Source: CAVRUD01 sp963849635
Lineage (GTDB): Bacteria; Chloroflexota; Chloroflexia; Thermomicrobiales; UBA6265
NCBI GenBank assembly: GCA_963849635.1
Contig: CAWKIA010000001.1
Span: forward strand, 1 to 64,000
DNA: 64,000 nt
Reading direction: 5' to 3'
Shown: in pieces, positions 61,223-64,000 of the stretch
How positions within the stretch are numbered: the stretch's first letter is position 1
How the letters are laid out: each line of letters opens with the position of its first letter
The notes under the pieces: model-generated
Databases searched by the model: none
What the model saw: the letters and a program-made list of their open reading frames with translations, nothing else
Told to the model about the DNA's origin: nothing
Translations under genes and position numbers: made by a program

Positions 61223-61447
61223 TTACTCGCCCTGGGGCTGCACGTCGACCGCACGCCGCCGCGTCGGATTGCGCGGATCGACGCCTTCCTCGTAGGAGAC
61301 GCGCTGGCCTTCACGGAGGAGGTCAAATCCAGATCCGACGACCGCGCTGTGATGGAAGAACAGTTCGTCCTCGCGGGTGCCGTTTTCGGGAAGGATGAAG
61401 CCGAACCCGCGCTCTGTACGAATTGATTGAACAGTTCCGGTTGCCAT
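61223..61447 (-). CDS. Cold-shock-domain protein
   Basis: 74 residues, a single CspA-like OB-fold: TGTVQSIRTERGFGFILPENG carries RNP1 (RGFGFI) and DELFFHHSAVVGSGFDLL RNP2 (ELFFHHS). VSYEEGVDPRNPTRRRAVDV is the last strand pair. The family binds single-stranded RNA and DNA and acts as an RNA chaperone. It starts after AAAGG. The RNP1 lacks the usual K-W-F-N start and the domain is slightly divergent. Confidence 0.9.
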   Translation of the reverse strand: MATGTVQSIRTERGFGFILPENGTREDELFFHHSAVVGSGFDLLREGQRVSYEEGVDPRNPTRRRAVDVQPQGE

Positions 61448-61516
61448 TTAGTGTGCCTTTCGTTCGTTATGGCCAGATGGCCTGTGCCGAGTAATCGCGA
61501 ATCCAGCGTGCTGGTA

Positions 61517-61987
61517 TCACTTTCGGAGGAGTAAGGGCAGTTCCTTCTCTACCTTTGGCCGGGAGCGTATCCAGGCGAGCAGTCGCTCTCTGCGAAGATC
61601 GCTCAGCCACGCGGATGGATCCGCGGCGAGATCGCGTAGGCAGGCGAGCGCGTCGGACTGGGAGAGGCGTCCCGGACCGATCACCGCGCCGTGGTTGCCG
61701 CCGACGGAGCCAACCGAGGCTCGTTGCTCCACGAATAGGCACCAGAGGCGTGATTCGGCGGGGTCGCGCGCCAGTGAGACACGGAAGACCCGCTCGCTGA
61801 CGCTCCCCTTCAAATAGATGGCGTGCCCCTCAGGGGTGCGCATCTGAGCAACGTCGAAGCCTTCGTCTTCGATCCCATCCGGCGCGGAAAGCGTCAAGCT
61901 GGGATCGCGATCTGGCGGCGACGCGGATGGATGGGGAGCAGTTTGAAGTGGATCCACACCGATAGGGGGAGAAGAGAGACGGGCCAT
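61517..61987 (-). CDS. Hypothetical protein
   Basis: About 156 residues from ATG 61987 (a longer frame reaches 62110 without a better ribosome-binding site). The first 55 residues are Pro/Ser-rich; the rest, MRTPEGHAIYLKGSVSERVFRVSLARDPAESRLWCLFVEQ..LSQSDALACLRDLAADPSAWLSDLRRERLLAWIRSRPKV, looks like a small folded domain with a DUF-type beta sheet and helices. No family recognised. Lies 70 bases before the cold-shock gene start and on the same strand. Confidence 0.55.
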   Translation of the reverse strand: MARLSSPPIGVDPLQTAPHPSASPPDRDPSLTLSAPDGIEDEGFDVAQMRTPEGHAIYLKGSVSERVFRVSLARDPAESRLWCLFVEQRASVGSVGGNHGAVIGPGRLSQSDALACLRDLAADPSAWLSDLRRERLLAWIRSRPKVEKELPLLLRK

Positions 61988-62379
61988 GGCCACCCCGATC
62001 GCCGGTGAGATGCCGGCGCGAACGATGGGTGGCATCGCCCGGAGGCGACGTTGCACGGACCAATCGCAAGGAACCGCGGGCAGCAGGTCCGCCCGCGAGT
62101 GCAGGTCCATTTTACCACGGAGGAAGGGGACCGCATCTCATGGCCGCCGCCGCCGGCCGCCAAAGCATCCGCGGGTGGCGCCGATATGGCGCTTCGGTTC
62201 GCCGCACCTGTTCGCCATTGGGACTATGAAAAGCTCATGGCAACGTCCTGATACTGCCTATAAATGGGAAACGAACATGGCACAATAGCGTCACACCTGT
62301 ACGGACAGGTCGTGAGCGGGCGGGGCGCGGACGAGAGGACGGTTCATCGGAGACGCGGTTGGCCCAACAGGGAGTGACC

Positions 62380-63150
62380 ATGGACGACGAGGCCAGACGA
62401 TACGTTGCCGAACTGGTGGGAACCTTCGTGCTTGTCTTTGGCGGGGTCGGCACGGCCGTCCTGGCCGGTGGGGAAGTGGGAGAGCAAGGGGTCGCGCTGG
62501 CATTTGGGTTCGCCCTGCTCGCGATGATCTATGTGATCGGGCCGATCTCGGGGTGCCACATCAACCCGGCCGTGACCCTCGGATTGCTGCTAACCCGAAA
62601 GATCGAACTCCGCTCGGCGATCGGCTATGCGGTTGCCCAGATCGTCGGCGCGATCCTCGCGGCCGCCGTCATCTGGATCATCGCCGAGGACGCACCGGGC
62701 GGCTACAGTCTGGATGCGGGGGGCCTCGGGGCAAACGGGTACGACACCCATTCCCCAGCCGGCTATGGCCTGCTCGCCGCGCTCCTCATCGAGATTATCC
62801 TCACGGCGCTTCTGGTCTTTACGGTGCTCGGCGCTACCCACCGGGCGGCCCCGGTTGGCTTCGCGGGGCTCGCCATCGGTCTCGTGCTGACCGTGATCCA
62901 CCTGGTCAGCATCCCGGTCACGAATACATCGGTCAATCCGGCTCGCAGCATCGGTCCGGCCGTCTTTGTAGGTGGCTGGGCTCTGCGCCAACTCTGGGTC
63001 TTTATCGCCGCGCCACTTGTAGGCGCGGTGATTGCCGCCGCGATCTACCGCGTGACGCACCCCACCGATACCGAGGGTGAGATTACCGCCGCGGAGGCAA
63101 CGCGGGCCCTGCCAAGCCAGGAAGCGGAACGAGCCGAGACCAGCGCCTGA
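62380..63150 (+). CDS. aqpZ: Aquaporin Z-type water channel
   Basis: 256 residues with six transmembrane helices and two half-helices. GPISGCHINPAVTLG holds the first NPA (62-64), and VTNTSVNPARSIGPAVF the second (186-188). The selectivity residues Phe42, His174, Thr183 and Arg189 fall almost at the numbers of E. coli AqpZ, which points to a water-specific channel rather than a glycerol facilitator. AGGGAGTGACC precedes the ATG; a TTG 21 bases earlier is less likely. The C-terminal tail is acidic. Monocistronic, followed by a hairpin repeat. Confidence 0.94.
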   Translation: MDDEARRYVAELVGTFVLVFGGVGTAVLAGGEVGEQGVALAFGFALLAMIYVIGPISGCHINPAVTLGLLLTRKIELRSAIGYAVAQIVGAILAAAVIWIIAEDAPGGYSLDAGGLGANGYDTHSPAGYGLLAALLIEIILTALLVFTVLGATHRAAPVGFAGLAIGLVLTVIHLVSIPVTNTSVNPARSIGPAVFVGGWALRQLWVFIAAPLVGAVIAAAIYRVTHPTDTEGEITAAEATRALPSQEAERAETSA

Positions 63151-63176
63151 GCGAGACGTGAGTTGAGAGAACGGAC

Positions 63177-63238
63177 CTCACCCCCTACCCCCTCTCTCCC
63201 TAGCCCACTGCGGTGGAGAGGGGCGGTAGGCGGTGAGG
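63177..63238. repeat. CCTCACCCCCTACCCCC hairpin repeat, copy 5
   Basis: CCTCACCCCCTACCCCC..TCTCCC and CGGTGGAGAGGGGCGGTAGG..GTGAGG are complementary over most of their length, between the convergent aquaporin and LuxR genes; probably a two-way terminator. Confidence 0.6.
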
Positions 63239-63241
63239 TCC

Positions 63242-64000
63242 TTAGGGACTAGGTTGGTCGGTGATGAGGCCGTGGCGGATGGCGAAGACGCCGACCGCCG
63301 AGCGGGTGGCAAGGTCCAGCTTGGCCAGCACGGCGGTGACGTGGTTCGAGGCGGTCTTGCGGGAGATGAAGAGGCGGTCGGCGATCTCGCGGTCGGTCAG
63401 CCCCTGCGCGAGGAGGGCGACGATCTCGTGCTCGCGCGGGGTGAGGCCGAGGGCCCTGGCGGCGGCGGCCGGATCGACTTTTGGCGCTGATGGTACTTCG
63501 TCCCGCGGTTCGAGGGCGCGGAGGTCGGCAACGATGGCCGAAAGCGGCTGGGCGCGGCCTGCCGCCCAGGCGGCGTCGTAGGCGGCGGTACCGAGGGCCG
63601 TGCTGATGGCGGCGAGGTGGGCGTCGAATTCCGCGACATCCTCGGGCGTCATCCGATTGGTGCGCCAGTCGCCGGCGGCGTCGGCGGCGCCGGCCAGCCG
63701 CGCGGCGAGGGTGGGGCGGCCGAGGTCGTGGACGACGCTCATGATGGTCATCAGGAGGGCGGCGTTCTCGGGGGCCATGCCAAGGGCGATCTGGTTTTCA
63801 AGCACTTCGCGATAGGCGGCGATGGCCTGCGGGAGTGCCTTGCGGTAGCGGTGGAACTCCGCCACCCGGACTAGGGCGAACGTGGCGTAGGTGTGGTCGC
63901 CAAGGCCGCGGAAGATCGCGAGCGACTCCTCCAGGTTGGCGATTGCGGTCGGGAATTCGCCCCGTCGATAGTGATAGCCGCCGGTGTTGAGCAGGCCGAT
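63242..64000 (-). CDS. LuxR-family regulator, C-terminal part (runs off the window)
   Basis: The frame is open from the window edge. GLLNTGGYHYRRGEFPTAIANLEESLAIFRGLGDHTYATFALVRVAEFHRY are TPR helices, and LTPREHEIVALLAQGLTDREIADRLFISRKTASNHVTAVLAKLDLATRSAVGVFAIRHGLI is the C-terminal LuxR helix-turn-helix. It is the third regulator of this architecture in the window (with 30855 and 33642), closest to 33642 in its DNA-binding domain. The ATPase part should lie beyond position 64000. Confidence 0.9.
   Translation of the reverse strand: MGLLNTGGYHYRRGEFPTAIANLEESLAIFRGLGDHTYATFALVRVAEFHRYRKALPQAIAAYREVLENQIALGMAPENAALLMTIMSVVHDLGRPTLAARLAGAADAAGDWRTNRMTPEDVAEFDAHLAAISTALGTAAYDAAWAAGRAQPLSAIVADLRALEPRDEVPSAPKVDPAAAARALGLTPREHEIVALLAQGLTDREIADRLFISRKTASNHVTAVLAKLDLATRSAVGVFAIRHGLITDQPSP

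Overview
This window is a high-GC bacterial sequence that appears to join two different genomic contexts. Positions 1 to about 10.87 kb carry small metabolic and secreted genes (a berberine-bridge-type oxidase, cupin, DUF2867, GNAT, VOC, exonuclease III and a DUF6345 protein). They are separated by their own intergenic repeats, and the mix looks actinobacterial (Thermoleophilia-like, an inference from gene content). From about 10.87 kb to the end, the content looks like Chloroflexota of the Thermomicrobia/Sphaerobacter kind: long ATPase-TPR-LuxR regulators, beta-lactamase-fold hydrolases, an MMPL transporter, DUF899, F420-type LLM oxidoreductase, and Tat-exported Cys-rich proteins with threonine-rich linkers. 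The two parts meet inside one reading frame (10461-11372) that fuses an OmpR-type receiver to the C-terminus of a YcaQ-like protein. This is either a chimeric assembly or an illegitimate recombination.

Layout of the right part. 11-14 kb: an inverted-repeat element, a serine hydrolase and a hypothetical gene. 14-31 kb: membrane and transport genes (MMPL, DoxX, small membrane proteins, SHOCT, an ABC-2 transporter) interleaved with stand-alone enzymes. Five transcription units here share a rigid promoter architecture: TTGAG, TTGAG 11 bases later, TTGAG 23 bases after that, and a -10 hexamer 14-15 bases further on. This suggests one response-regulator regulon. 31-36 kb: two convergent LuxR/ATPase regulators, each interrupted at an inter-domain linker by a repeat array, with a 140-bp MITE-like element between them. 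36-41 kb: a four-gene minus-strand operon for a small membrane protein and three secreted proteins, two of them paralogous. 41-53 kb: mostly intact enzymes (oxidase, SnoaL-like, cupin, methyltransferase, GrpB, DinB, alpha/beta hydrolase, MarR, GNAT) and a divergent TetR/MFS pair with a long perfect palindrome between them.

53.6-58.8 kb is the most unusual locus: three tandem secreted paralogs with Tat-type signals, a conserved N-terminal Cys module, Thr/Pro-rich linkers and 5-10 copies of a 35-residue six-cysteine repeat. Fragments of the neighbouring MFS and rRNA-methyltransferase genes lie between the copies, so the duplication history can be read. 59-64 kb: a FtsJ/RlmM-like methyltransferase, a cold-shock protein with a small basic neighbour, an aquaporin, and the C-terminal part of another LuxR regulator running off the window.

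An important caveat: more than twenty reading-frame breaks (mostly one-base indels, several in homopolymers) can be repaired by eye. They are frequent at 14-41 kb and 53-60 kb and absent at 41-53 kb. Consensus sequencing error is the simplest explanation for most, so frameshifted genes are annotated over their full restored span.
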